From contig JAOTSL010000180.1 of assembly GCA_029864945.1 (NCBI GenBank), positions 1-6,779 of the forward strand: a stretch of 6,779 nt of DNA, read 5' to 3'. Shown here piece after piece: positions 1 to 5,124 of the stretch (position 1 is the first letter of the stretch; each line of letters begins with the position of its first letter). Under the pieces are notes generated by a model. That model was not told the DNA's origin and ran no database searches. It was given only the letters and a program-made list of their open reading frames with translations. Source of the stretch: Gammaproteobacteria bacterium. GTDB taxonomy: Bacteria; Pseudomonadota; Gammaproteobacteria; S012-40. Position numbers and translations under genes: made by a program.

Positions 1-162
1 TGTGTTATTCCCACCAGTCAGAATCATGCAAATATTCAGGATGATTTACATGACTTGGCTGAGCAAGGTGGTCTGCAGGGCAAGACCGACCAAGAGATAA
101 CAAAACTGGCAGAGATGCTGGTGCGGGCTTATGATCCCTGCATTTCATGCTCGGTGCATTGA
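1..162 (+). CDS. [NiFe] hydrogenase large subunit, C-terminal fragment
   Basis: Frame 1 is open from the window edge to a TGA at 160-162, giving the last 53 residues. The tail reads RAYDPCISCSVH and stops. DPCxxCxxH is the C-terminal Cys motif (L4/L5) that holds the Ni of the active site in the large subunit of [NiFe] hydrogenases. The form CISCSVH, with TSQNHANIQDDL upstream, resembles cytoplasmic group 3 (HydA/MvhA/HoxH-like) enzymes; I cannot fix the subgroup. Unusually, the stop codon follows the terminal His directly. Most catalytic large subunits carry a short extra peptide removed by a maturation protease, and only some types (for example CooH-like and sensory HupV/HoxC) lack it. The upstream Cys pair and partner subunits are outside the window. 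High confidence for family, low for subgroup. Confidence 0.9.
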   Translation, partial: CVIPTSQNHANIQDDLHDLAEQGGLQGKTDQEITKLAEMLVRAYDPCISCSVH

Positions 163-268
163 TGAGTCTGTTTCTTGTGGTCTTGTCTTTATCTCTTTAT
201 TAGTCGCTTTTAAAACAATTCGGAGTCATATTTTTTAAAAAAATGGATAGTTTTTGCTATTAAAAAAA

Positions 269-322
269 GCCTAACAGGGGCTTCAGCCGTCCGCACAAAA
301 GATGCGCGGCGATTATCTGTCT
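269..322 (+). repeat. Degenerate attC-like recombination site
   Basis: GCCTAAC at 269-275 fits the integron R'' consensus RYYYAAC. It is followed by TTCAGCCG (282-289) and an imperfect stem: CCG 287-289 pairs with CGG 307-309, and CGCA 292-295 with TGCG 303-306. The order closely mirrors the better attC at 751-810 (TAACA, GG, TTCAGCCG, a short loop, GCGGC, GATTA). The expected 3' core GTTRRRY is not present; GTCTGAA at 319-325 lies where it should be. I read this as a decayed attC bounding the cassette that carries the next gene. It could be coincidence. Confidence 0.45.
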
Positions 323-337
323 GAATAGGAATAAATA

Positions 338-799
338 ATGTCAACATCCAAGCAGGCTTATCACCTAAATATTTTATGTCCTGATTGTGGTGTACCTTTA
401 CATCATCAACGATGTGATTCGTCTGAAAAGAAATTGTCCTCTTATAGATTATATTGCCCGTTGTGCAAAAAATATTATGATTATATTGCTGATCGGAGCC
501 AAGTTTGGGTTGATGTCCAAAGTGACCGACGAAAACAGCCAGGTTCAATAAGAAAAAAGATTTTAAAAGAATACCAGCTTCAAAATCCTGTACAAATAAA
601 GGAATATCAATGGTTAGTTTATGATTTCGGTCTATCTGGGAAAGTATATTATTTTACAGATACTAAAAAGTATATATTCACTGACGCTACTGATAAAGAA
701 GTCCACTTTTTGTGTGTTAGCGAATTGATTAATTATTTGAATGAAAAATCAGATAACAAGGCTAATTCAGCCGACGCAAAAAGCCGAGCGGCTGATTAG
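338..799 (+). CDS. Zinc-ribbon-like hypothetical protein, probable integron cassette gene
   Basis: The gene encodes 153 aa from an ATG preceded by a weak AGGAAT ribosome site at 327-332. Residues 14-17 (CPDC) and 40-43 (CPLC) are two CxxC knuckles about 22 residues apart, with an extra C26; this is the layout of a small treble-clef or zinc-ribbon metal site. The rest is mixed alpha/beta with many aromatic and Lys residues and no membrane segment or signal peptide, so it is probably cytosolic. I do not recognise a family. The last residues (about NSADAKSRAAD) and the TAG stop are encoded inside the attC at 751-810, as often happens for cassette genes. The preceding attC-like site at 269-322 suggests gene and attC form one mobile cassette. 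Role unknown; nucleic-acid binding is only a guess from the zinc knuckles. Confidence 0.75.
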   Translation: MSTSKQAYHLNILCPDCGVPLHHQRCDSSEKKLSSYRLYCPLCKKYYDYIADRSQVWVDVQSDRRKQPGSIRKKILKEYQLQNPVQIKEYQWLVYDFGLSGKVYYFTDTKKYIFTDATDKEVHFLCVSELINYLNEKSDNKANSADAKSRAAD

Positions 800-810
800 C
801 GGCGTTGAGT
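751..810 (+). repeat. Integron attC recombination site
   Basis: A 60-bp imperfect palindrome. Arm GCTAATTCAGCCG (761-773) is the reverse complement of CGGCTGATTAGC (789-800) except for one extra T; such an extrahelical base marks the recombinogenic strand of attC sites. Outer elements are AGATAAC (751-757, ending in the invariant AAC) and GTTGAGT (804-810, matching GTTRRRY). The order TAACAA, TTCAGCCGACGC, CGGCTGATTAGC, GCGTTGAG closely resembles classical attC sites such as that of aadA cassettes. The site contains the stop codon of the upstream gene, and the next gene starts 21 bp after its end. No integrase gene is in the window. Confidence 0.78.
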
Positions 811-817
811 TCCAGTA

Positions 818-822
818 CAGGA
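818..822 (+). promoter_or_regulatory. Shine-Dalgarno supporting a TTG start
   Basis: AGGAG at 818-822 lies 8 bp upstream of TTG 831-833. No ATG in the same frame is better placed, so this site decides the non-ATG start of the following gene. Confidence 0.65.
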
Positions 823-830
823 GATGACGG

Positions 831-1220
831 TTGATTGAGAAGATTTTGATTGGTGCTATTGGGGCGGCTCTTGCCCTAGCACTCCGTGAAGTCATCGAAT
901 GGCTTAGAACACGGAAGCGCCGATTGAATCTCGCCTCGCTGATGGTGACGCACTTGCGACAGATTCACCGAGATCTTGACGAACATGTGCAGGTGAAAAA
1001 TGGACAGGCGAATTTTAAAGAAACCCAGTATTGGGAGATTGTCGTGGGGGACTTTCTTCATCAGTTGTTCACGGGGAACATAGATGTGTTTCTGAATGTA
1101 AAATCCCTTGAGGCAACTGTGACATTCTTTCACCACTACAAAGTCAATATGGCTACAGTTAGATCGCGTTTGGATGCATCGAGCAACCAAACCGCACAGC
1201 TAACTTGGCAATTGGCGTGA
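831..1220 (+). CDS. Hypothetical protein with N-terminal membrane helix
   Basis: The gene encodes 129 aa from TTG 831, chosen for the AGGAG 8 bp upstream. Residues about 4-20 (ILIGAIGAALALALREV) form one hydrophobic helix, followed by a basic stretch (RTRKRR, 26-31) that should stay in the cytoplasm. The remainder is soluble, helical and rich in His and Gln. I do not recognise the family. The gene sits directly downstream of the attC at 751-810, so it may be the next cassette gene. Its 3' end is suspicious: within a few bases of the stop, a transposase remnant begins in another frame (from about 1204), so the natural C-terminus may have been replaced. No attC follows it. Function unknown. Confidence 0.6.
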   Translation: MIEKILIGAIGAALALALREVIEWLRTRKRRLNLASLMVTHLRQIHRDLDEHVQVKNGQANFKETQYWEIVVGDFLHQLFTGNIDVFLNVKSLEATVTFFHHYKVNMATVRSRLDASSNQTAQLTWQLA

Positions 1221-1380
1221 ATTGTTGGCATCGGATTTGACGGATAAAGAGTATGAAACCATTCGACGCCATGAAAGGTCAGGACGCCCTTTGGGTGTTG
1301 TATCGTTTTTAGGTATGCTTGAGAAACTGACTGGCCGGTCTTTTTAGAGGCAAAAGCCTGGTCCGAAAAAGAAGAATTAG
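1204..1380 (+). pseudogene. REP-associated tyrosine transposase (RAYT), C-terminal remnant with internal stop
   Basis: In frame with 1243 the sequence reads LGNWRELL, then EYETIRRHERSGRPLG, then FLGMLEKLTGRSF, a TAG at 1345-1347, and RQKPGPKKKN with a final TAG at 1378-1380. The RTGRPLG..F...LE..TGR..(K)RQKPGPKKK pattern is the usual C-terminal tail of IS200-like REP-associated transposases (TnpA-REP). The catalytic HuH and Tyr regions are absent, so it cannot be active. The following GTGTCCCCGG (1387-1396) resembles sequence often found just after such genes. RAYTs process REP palindromes as single strands; here only debris remains. Confidence 0.72.
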
Positions 1381-1384
1381 GTAA

Positions 1385-1663
1385 GGTGTCCCCGGAAATT
1401 GTCCAGAGGGTTTTGATCTGCTCCGTATTGCGGAACGAGTCGCGGAGATTCTGGAAATCGAACCTGATGAACTGTTTTCAAAGGCGAGGCAGGCGAGAAA
1501 GGTAAAGCCCAGAAGCCTATTTTGCTTCTGGGCATCAAGGGAATTGGGCATTTCCCATACTGAACTGGCTAAAAGGTTGGAAATGAGCATCGCCAATATC
1601 GGATATTCAGTGGAGAGGGGAGAAGCAATAGCAAAAGAGGGTGGCTACTTTCTTACGAGATAG
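1385..1663 (+). pseudogene. Second RAYT C-terminal remnant (DnaA-like helix-turn-helix tail)
   Basis: A frame different from the previous remnant runs from about 1385 to TAG 1661-1663. It reads GFDLLRIAERVAEILEIEP, then RSLFCFWASRELGIS, then ELAKRLEMSIANIGYSVERG and IAKEGGY. The pattern (V/A)RSLxCYWAxRELGxSxxxLAxxLxxSxxxxxxSVxRGExIA is the C-terminal helix-turn-helix, similar to DnaA domain IV, of another RAYT class. The start of the protein, with the catalytic domain, is missing. It lies 5 bp after a remnant of the KPGPKKK class, so two different transposase tails are joined. GTGTCCCCAC follows at 1683-1692. Non-functional. Confidence 0.72.
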
Positions 1664-1876
1664 TTTTTTGAATTTTTTAAGAGTGTCCCCACTCCCCCAC
1701 TGTTGATCAGTTTGGAGAATTGTAACTAACTGTTTTGATATGATATCTCTCTTGAATAAGTGCCATTCGGGATAGGCCACGTTTTTCTTGATAACACACC
1801 AGAATTATGATAATTAATAGTGATCTGTCCCTTATTGTAATATAGTGGTCAAAATAATTTCAACTAAATTATAGAA
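1664..1876 (+). other. AT-rich intergenic region
   Basis: No convincing gene. It begins with a T-rich stretch and the GTGTCCCCAC motif that trails the transposase remnant. It also holds the possible promoter for the next gene (1788-1816). No attC-like inverted repeat was found. Confidence 0.5.
1788..1816 (+). promoter_or_regulatory. Possible sigma70-type promoter
   Basis: TTGATA (1788-1793) is followed after 17 bp by TAATTA (1811-1816), about 60 bp before the ATG at 1877. The -10 match is partial and the region is AT-rich, so chance is possible. Confidence 0.35.
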
Positions 1877-2158
1877 ATGAATGATATAGCAACTGAAGTA
1901 GCATCGAAATTTGAATCATATTTGGCTGTTAATCTGTTTTTGTTCATTCTATTTTTTGTCATATCTAGCATATGTTATTATCTTTATCGGTCCTATAAAA
2001 AAGGTGAAATTTGGGATAGTGATGGATCTGATACTGGTTCGTCTTCCTGGAAAATTAGAAGAGATGAAGACCCTAGAGGTTTCTGGCAAGCTTGGTGGAC
2101 TAACTTGGCAATAATGATAGGAATAATAGTCCTTATATTGGTGATTATGTTTCTTTGA
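1877..2158 (+). CDS. Small two-helix membrane protein, unknown function
   Basis: The gene encodes 93 aa from ATG 1877; only a poor ribosome site (TAGAA) precedes it. Two clear hydrophobic segments are visible: residues about 16-37 (LAVNLFLFILFFVISSICYYLY) with a basic flank RSYKKG, and residues about 76-93 at the very C-terminus. Between them is a polar, Ser/Asp-rich loop with EDPRGFWQAWW just before the second helix. Charge distribution puts the loop and RSYKK in the cytoplasm, making a hairpin with both ends outside. I do not recognise a family. Small 2-TM proteins are common in accessory islands, but nothing here shows a specific job. Confidence 0.7.
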   Translation: MNDIATEVASKFESYLAVNLFLFILFFVISSICYYLYRSYKKGEIWDSDGSDTGSSSWKIRRDEDPRGFWQAWWTNLAIMIGIIVLILVIMFL

Positions 2159-2240
2159 ACACAAAAAGAACATAAGACGTGCTTAATTATATTCTAAATC
2201 TCACATCCCAATTACTGGTTTTCAACTCCGTTCTTTCAGG

Positions 2241-2698
2241 ATGAGTGAAGAAAAGGGGGCAAATCTGCCGTTGACCTTTGCACTTCCGCTCCGGCGGGAA
2301 ACTAATATATATCCTAAAGAACGTGTACATGAATTTTTCACAGAAACAAACTATCAGACCTTAAAGAAAAAGGCTGAGATGACTTCTAACATTTACGAAC
2401 TCACGCCAGTCTTCAATGATTTTCTACAGAAGCTAGGGGTTTGCATACGCATTTTTTTGATAATCATTCAATTGAGTTCTATATGTTTAGCTCGATGTTT
2501 CTTACTCGAGATATATCTATTCCTAAAGCCAACCATATTGGAGCTCAATATTCTATTGTTGATTCAAAATATGTGGTTCGAGAAGTACTAGACGGTTATC
2601 CATCTGCATTAGCTGGCATTAGACGTGGAGACATTTTATTGAAAGCAAATGGAAAACCTTTTCACCCATATAAGTCTTTTAATCCGGTTGGAAAAAAC
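2241..2698 (+). pseudogene. S41-type (C-terminal processing) peptidase fragment with PDZ domain, frameshifted and cut by an IS
   Basis: Two frames make one protein. The first (ATG 2241) reads ANLPLTFALPLRRETNIY, YQTLKKKAEM and TPVFNDFLQKLG. At about 2438-2442 it must shift to the frame that reads LHTHFFDNHSIEFY, SIVDSKYVVREVLDGYPS, ALAGIRRGDILLKANGKPF and YKSFNPVGKN. LLxxLxxSHTxFF followed by a PDZ (VxxVLxGxPAxxAGLxxGDxIxxxNGxPF) is typical of the N-terminal half of S41 CtpA/tricorn-like peptidases. One missing base near GGGGTTTGCAT would restore LGVSHTHFF. The Ser/Lys catalytic domain is absent because the reading frame runs into the IS left repeat at 2699; the frame stays open to 2872 but that part is IS DNA. 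No signal peptide is seen. Inactive. Confidence 0.65.
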
Positions 2699-2722
2699 CT
2701 GGTTGTTACGGATTTAGGGGAG
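2699..2722 (+). repeat. IS left terminal inverted repeat
   Basis: CTGGTTGTT, then A (mismatch), then CGGATTTAGGGGAG. It matches the reverse complement of 4037-4060 at 23 of 24 positions. Confidence 0.85.
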
Positions 2723-2794
2723 GCCCGCGATATCCACCCAGTGATGCAGAGATCAATAGATTTTGCAGCCAACATTCGTGATAGCATCCTCCGT

Positions 2795-3946
2795 TCAATT
2801 GTTCAGCCGGACTGTTTTCCCATCATGCTTTTTGACGGTAGCTGGATTTTGATGAGAAAAATTTTGGATTAATGCCCAACCACGTATATTACATTCTGCA
2901 GCCTCTAATGTCCCATGGAAATACTTTGTATTATACAGATGTTGATTCATCCTCCGTATCAACCTATCGATCATGTTGTTTGTTCTGTGGCAACCAGGAT
3001 GTTTGTATGAGACGGAGTAGTTGGAAATGTTAGTTTGTAGCTTTTTCAATGGATTGAGGATGACATCTGGCAACACATCTTTTACTCCTTGCTCAGCAAG
3101 CCTTCTAACCCTTTGAGAGAATGACCGTTGTGTTGCTGCCTCAAAACAATGCCATAAAACAGAAGCCGTTTTTAGAAAAATATCACGATACTTCTTTTTT
3201 GCCCGATTACGCATCTTAATGTAAATATGATGAAAACAAGTTAGGATACATACTGTTGGGAAAAGGTTTCGCCAAGCATTTTTTGTAGCGGCCCAACCCT
3301 CGGTGTTCACCGTTTTCGGTGAATAATCAGGGTGTAAACGTCTAGCTTCTTCCGTGAAAACACTGTAACTCTTTTTAAGCGCTTCGTTGCCGGCATTTTC
3401 ACTAACGGCTACACCCAGTATGCATCCATTACCAACGGTTGTGGGGATATAGCATTTCTCGCCTAATTTTCTGGTATGTTTTTCATCAGCACTAAGATGC
3501 AAAGGGATATTTAATGGTTCATTGATAGTTGTGCCGACAACTCTAAATTTTCCCAAATGACTTTCCATTCTGTACCAATACACTGAATTTTTACCAAAAA
3601 TATGAGCAAGTGCCCACGAAGGAACATCGAGTTTTCGTAAAAAGAGCGCCTTCTTTACATCATCTGTAAAAGCCGTTAGATAGGGCATACCGAATGATGG
3701 ACGTATAGTATAGCTATTAGATCCAATTTTGATACGGCGAATCCAGATGCGAAGTTTTTTGGAAAAATAGCGATTCTTCATCCGGTACCCATTATGAATA
3801 CTGGATACGAACAGCTCTGGATGGATTGCCCGAATTTTATTGATATTATGACGAAATTTTTTATCATTCTCAACGTCTTTCGCATATGTATCCTTGCAAA
3901 AAGGGACACATATTGTACGATTAACTCTTGGGGACGCTTTGGCCAT
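2795..3946 (-). CDS. DDE-type transposase
   Basis: The gene encodes 383 aa; GGAGGG at 3951-3956 lies about 4 bp before ATG (3946-3944). An N-terminal region with helix-turn-helix character (about 100-132) precedes the catalytic core. The core shows LSADEKHTRK (D154), VNTEGWAATKNAWRNLFP (about 213-230), ILTCFHHIYIKMRNRAKKKY, RSFSQRVRRL, DRLIRRMNQHL and EAAECNIRGWALIQNF (E351). This pattern recurs in a transposase group in which the second block, as I recall it, usually reads NTDGW; here it is NTEGW, so the second catalytic Asp appears to be Glu216. I cannot name the IS family with certainty. The gene fits snugly between the two inverted repeats and is otherwise full length, so the element was recently active or is only slightly damaged. 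Confidence 0.85.
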   Translation of the reverse strand: MAKASPRVNRTICVPFCKDTYAKDVENDKKFRHNINKIRAIHPELFVSSIHNGYRMKNRYFSKKLRIWIRRIKIGSNSYTIRPSFGMPYLTAFTDDVKKALFLRKLDVPSWALAHIFGKNSVYWYRMESHLGKFRVVGTTINEPLNIPLHLSADEKHTRKLGEKCYIPTTVGNGCILGVAVSENAGNEALKKSYSVFTEEARRLHPDYSPKTVNTEGWAATKNAWRNLFPTVCILTCFHHIYIKMRNRAKKKYRDIFLKTASVLWHCFEAATQRSFSQRVRRLAEQGVKDVLPDVILNPLKKLQTNISNYSVSYKHPGCHRTNNMIDRLIRRMNQHLYNTKYFHGTLEAAECNIRGWALIQNFSHQNPATVKKHDGKTVRLNN

Positions 3947-4036
3947 TTATCCCTCCATTCAACGATTATGGTAGTTATGAAGTGGTTATCTAACTTTTTC
4001 ATAATAATTAAGTGGTTGGTAATGTCAAGGCGTCCT

Positions 4037-4060
4037 CTCCCCTAAATCCGAAACAACCAG
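4037..4060 (-). repeat. IS right terminal inverted repeat
   Basis: On the plus strand it begins CTCCCCTAAATCCG and ends AACAACCAG. It is the reverse complement of 2699-2722 with one mismatch, and sits about 90 bp upstream of the transposase start. Confidence 0.85.
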
Positions 4061-4082
4061 TATATTTGATATTCAATATGAA

Positions 4083-4427
4083 TTGTTAAAGAAAGAGCTT
4101 CACCTTATATACAGCACAATTAGACAACTGAACGAAATAACAAAGAGTATCAAAAACTGGACATTAGTCATCTGGACTGCTAGTGTAATGAGTATCATTG
4201 TTAACCGGCATCTTCATGTATATATGGATAATCGCTGTGGCTCCATTATATTCTGGTTTGTAGATGCTTCTTATCGTCGAATACAACGCTCATTCATTGT
4301 TCGGCGTGGTGACATAGCGAATTATGTTAATAGTGGTTCATTTTTAGATTCAATACAGAATAATGCATCGTTAGGCTTTCGTTTGCTCGAAATGCGGAAC
4401 AAACGAAAATATTCAATAAAGGAATAG
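4083..4427 (+). CDS. 5'-truncated membrane protein, unknown family
   Basis: The reading frame is open from the IS edge (about 4062) to TAG 4425-4427. It contains no ATG near its beginning; TTG 4083 would give 114 aa but lacks a clear ribosome site. Residues about 26-41 (WTLVIWTASVMSIIVN) are one membrane helix, preceded by an amphipathic helix (IYSTIRQLNEITKSIKN). A second hydrophobic patch, GSIIFWFVDASYRRIQRSF (about 53-71), follows. The FWFxDAxYRxIQRxF motif looks conserved and functional, but I cannot attach a named family. The native 5' end was probably removed when the IS landed or rearranged. The next gene starts 5 bp downstream, implying an operon. It could be expressed from a promoter reading out of the IS, which is untested. 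Confidence 0.55.
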   Translation: MLKKELHLIYSTIRQLNEITKSIKNWTLVIWTASVMSIIVNRHLHVYMDNRCGSIIFWFVDASYRRIQRSFIVRRGDIANYVNSGSFLDSIQNNASLGFRLLEMRNKRKYSIKE

Positions 4428-4432
4428 AGTAA

Positions 4433-4543
4433 ATGGCTAAAACTTATTTTTTTGGTGTTATGACCTATAAACTATTAGGTTTGCACTATTTGTCTTTGAT
4501 TATGGTTAGTCTGGTTATGGGGATAGTTATTAATAAAAAATGA
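4433..4543 (+). CDS. 36-aa hydrophobic micro-protein
   Basis: ATG 4433-4435 follows AAGGA (4418-4422) by 10 bp and lies 5 bp after the stop of the upstream membrane gene. The product reads MAKTYFFGVMTYKLLG, then a hydrophobic run HYLSLIMVSLVMGIVI and a basic end NKK. It is a single membrane helix with a positively charged C-terminus. The tight spacing and good start suggest translational coupling with the upstream gene. I do not recognise it; it could be a small partner subunit of the membrane protein. Confidence 0.5.
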   Translation: MAKTYFFGVMTYKLLGLHYLSLIMVSLVMGIVINKK

Positions 4544-4607
4544 TAATTTTTAAATATATCAAACAGCTCTATGAAAACAATAGACATAATAAAACTCTTT
4601 TCATTTT

Positions 4608-4985
4608 ATGAAAGTCGAAGATACTTTTTGCTTTATAAAGCCTGAAACATACATCTTTAATAAACAAGCATATATCGAGCATCGGATAAAAGAGAGTGGA
4701 TTAATTATAGTAGACACTTGGAAAATCAAACTCAAATTTCACGATATATTTAGACTATACAATAACTGGTTTCCACGGGTAACTATGTCTCTCCGTTTTT
4801 ATCCATTTTTTACTGCTGACCTATTCATCTTAAGAGGGGTTGATAGCATAAGACGGATGCACCAATTGAAACACACAATTCGTAACGAACTTGGTGGATT
4901 TATAATAGGAGGTTATTTACACGCACCAGATAACCTTGATGAGTTTCAAGATAATATGAAAGTTTTGTTGGAGCGCAAACATTAA
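4608..4985 (+). CDS. Nucleoside-diphosphate-kinase-like protein (shortened)
   Basis: The gene encodes 125 aa. TFCFIKPETY (about 6-15), with K11, matches the beta1 strand of NDK (TFxxIKPD). IEHRIKESGLIIVDTWKIKL matches its alpha1-beta2 (IxxRFExxGFKLVAxK). FYPFF (64-68) matches HYPFF, and HTIRNELG (89-96) matches GTIRGDFG. GGYLHAPDN (101-109) matches GRNxVHGSD, so the phospho-accepting His is present as H105. Canonical NDKs are about 140 aa and carry a longer GATNPADAxPGTIR loop; here that segment is much shorter and the Asn before the catalytic His is lost. NDK moves phosphate between NTPs and NDPs; whether this variant still does is uncertain. ATG 4608 lacks a clear Shine-Dalgarno. It lies 64 bp after the micro-protein and probably belongs to the same transcript. 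Confidence 0.65.
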   Translation: MKVEDTFCFIKPETYIFNKQAYIEHRIKESGLIIVDTWKIKLKFHDIFRLYNNWFPRVTMSLRFYPFFTADLFILRGVDSIRRMHQLKHTIRNELGGFIIGGYLHAPDNLDEFQDNMKVLLERKH

Positions 4986-5034
4986 TGTAATTGTTTATAC
5001 GACTGTGGCGATTTTCTAGGAAATAAAACGAGTA

Positions 5035-5063
5035 TTGCTTGATAAAATTTATTAATATAATTT
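5035..5063 (+). promoter_or_regulatory. Possible sigma70-type promoter before the Abi/HEPN cassette
   Basis: TTGCTT (5035-5040) and, 17 bp on, TAATTT (5058-5063); an overlapping TATAAT at 5056-5061 gives a 15-bp spacer. It lies just upstream of the attC-like site and would read into the cassette gene. The stretch is AT-rich, so the match may be chance. Confidence 0.35.
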
Positions 5064-5071
5064 AGTAGATG

Positions 5072-5119
5072 GCGTTAACGTCTGCGGGCGCTGATGCGGC
5101 AAGTTCGTTGGCGTTAGCG
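5072..5119 (+). repeat. attC-like site upstream of the Abi/HEPN gene
   Basis: GCGTTAACG (5072-5080) and the reverse complement of CGTTAGCGC (5112-5120) agree at 8 of 9 positions. Inside are CTGCGGGCGC and GCGGCAAG, which can pair only imperfectly. The right half, GCGGCAAGTTC then GCGTTAG, resembles the L'-R' half of classical attC sites. The outer cores do not fit RYYYAAC/GTTRRRY strictly and the left arm is short, so this is a moderate call. The gene start lies 13 bp after the presumed cut point. Confidence 0.5.
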
Positions 5120-5124
5120 CTGAT

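Larger units (their letters stand above)
2699..4060 (-). mobile_element. Insertion sequence, about 1362 bp, with matched terminal inverted repeats
   Basis: The left end (2699-2722, CTGGTTGTT then CGGATTTAGGGGAG) is repeated in inverted orientation at 4037-4060 with one mismatch in 24 bp (position 2708). Between them lies a single long transposase gene on the minus strand. The left flank ends GGAAAAAAC and the right flank starts TATATTTGA, so no target-site duplication is visible. The left neighbour is an S41 peptidase fragment and the right neighbour a membrane protein fragment, so the element does not simply interrupt one gene. Loss of adjacent DNA, or recombination between two copies, is the likely cause. 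Confidence 0.82.

Noticed and set aside
210..548. Minus-strand open frame of 112 codons
   Set aside because: It overlaps the zinc-ribbon gene antisense, has no ribosome site and an unremarkable composition; it is a shadow.
876..1190. Minus-strand open frame of 104 codons
   Set aside because: It is antisense to the TTG-start membrane gene, which has a good Shine-Dalgarno.
1195..1232. Possible attC (GCTAAC with a distant GTTGGC)
   Set aside because: The arms do not fit RYYYAAC/GTTRRRY, spacing is too short, and RAYT coding explains the bases.
1309..1596. Minus-strand open frame of 95 codons
   Set aside because: It is antisense to the RAYT remnants, whose plus-strand motifs are recognisable.
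2699..2872. Extension of the S41 fragment frame
   Set aside because: This part is translated from the IS inverted repeat and IS DNA, not from the peptidase.
3794..4045. Plus-strand open frame of 83 codons inside the IS
   Set aside because: It is antisense to the transposase start and runs through the inverted repeat; no start signal.
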